Shown in pieces: positions 43,578 through 43,838 of a stretch of DNA of 43,838 nt. A program made the translations under genes and the position numbers. This DNA is from Proteobacteria bacterium UBA1844 (GTDB lineage: Bacteria > Pseudomonadota > Gammaproteobacteria > Steroidobacterales > Woeseiaceae): assembly GCA_002338615.1 (NCBI GenBank), contig DDIS01000132.1, forward strand, positions 1 to 43,838. The letters are read 5' to 3'. The notes beneath the pieces were generated by a model. It did not search any database, was not told the origin of the DNA, and saw nothing but the letters and a program-made list of their open reading frames with translations. Positions within the stretch are counted from its first letter, which is position 1; every line of letters begins with the position of its first letter.

Positions 43578-43838
43578 TCCCAGTCGACGCTGATCACGCC
43601 TGCGGCGCGATCAACCCCGAGTATTACCTCGCCCGGCACAAACGGAATCAGGTGTTCCTGATCGCCGGCTGTGACCAGCACATCATGCGCCCCTGTTTCC
43701 ATGACATACGCGACACGGCCAAGTGAGCGCCCGTCGAGATGCACGACCTCAAGTCCTTCGAGATCACGCCAGTAATACGTTCCTTCTTCAGGCTCCGGCA
43801 GCACCGCGGCAGCGACGGCTATGTCGGAGCCGAGCAGC
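43568..43838 (-). CDS. rimM: Ribosome maturation factor RimM (partial)
   Basis: The C-terminal 89 codons lie within the window; the gene runs off the right edge and its frame is open to the last base. VLPEPEEGTYYWRDLEGLEVVHLDGRSLGRVAYVMETGAHDVLVT followed by LIPFVPGEVI is the PRC-barrel part of RimM, which helps assembly of the 30S head. The stop lies within the trmD start region. Confidence 0.95.
   Translation of the reverse strand, partial: LLGSDIAVAAAVLPEPEEGTYYWRDLEGLEVVHLDGRSLGRVAYVMETGAHDVLVTAGDQEHLIPFVPGEVILGVDRAAGVISVDWEWD

Overview
The window looks like the chromosome of a moderately GC-rich, free-living and probably marine gammaproteobacterium. Signs of this are gcvR and bcp beside dapA, a complete Mla lipid-transport set, a sufBCDS-U-T operon under an Rrf2 regulator, a TRAP transporter with a TatT lipoprotein, and the rimM-trmD-rplS order. 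A Woeseiales or Chromatiales-like lineage would fit, but nothing here fixes the genus.

Layout. Positions 1-6.5 kb are gene-poor accessory sequence: a small membrane protein, two immunity-like orphans (DUF3806 and DUF2185/Imm33 types), a DAD-type cupin, a DUF454 protein, a TerC-PGPGW fusion, a MAPEG protein and a PEMT/ICMT-like methyltransferase. Positions 6540-11596 form an integrative element of about 5 kb inserted at the 3' end of tRNA-Ser(GGA). The last 14 nt of the tRNA are duplicated at the far end, and an identical 23-bp tandem repeat lies just inside each end. The tyrosine integrase keeps its catalytic residues but has lost the usual N-terminal domain. The cargo is a two-gene membrane operon and three small unknown genes.

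Positions 11.7-21.5 kb are core envelope and lysine functions. A short lipoprotein follows dapA; gcvR and bcp run the other way; then come a BepA-like protease, MlaA and a Ser/Thr kinase-HDOD fusion. These converge on mlaFEDCB, transcribed from the opposite strand. Positions 21.6-28.4 kb hold the SUF iron-sulfur operon with its regulator and a promoter-embedded operator, followed by a SixA-type phosphatase.

Positions 28.5-35.5 kb are an amino-acid catabolic cluster: L-serine dehydratase, PutA, Kbl and Tdh. Positions 35.5-42.3 kb are one tight minus-strand gene run: TatT lipoprotein, DctP, DctQ, DctM, a sorbosone-dehydrogenase-like protein and SppA. The window ends in rplS, trmD and a partial rimM.

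Most promising for follow-up are the tRNA-Ser element with its unknown membrane operon, the non-RD kinase-HDOD fusion sitting between the two halves of the Mla system, and the TRAP/TatT-dehydrogenase-SppA run.
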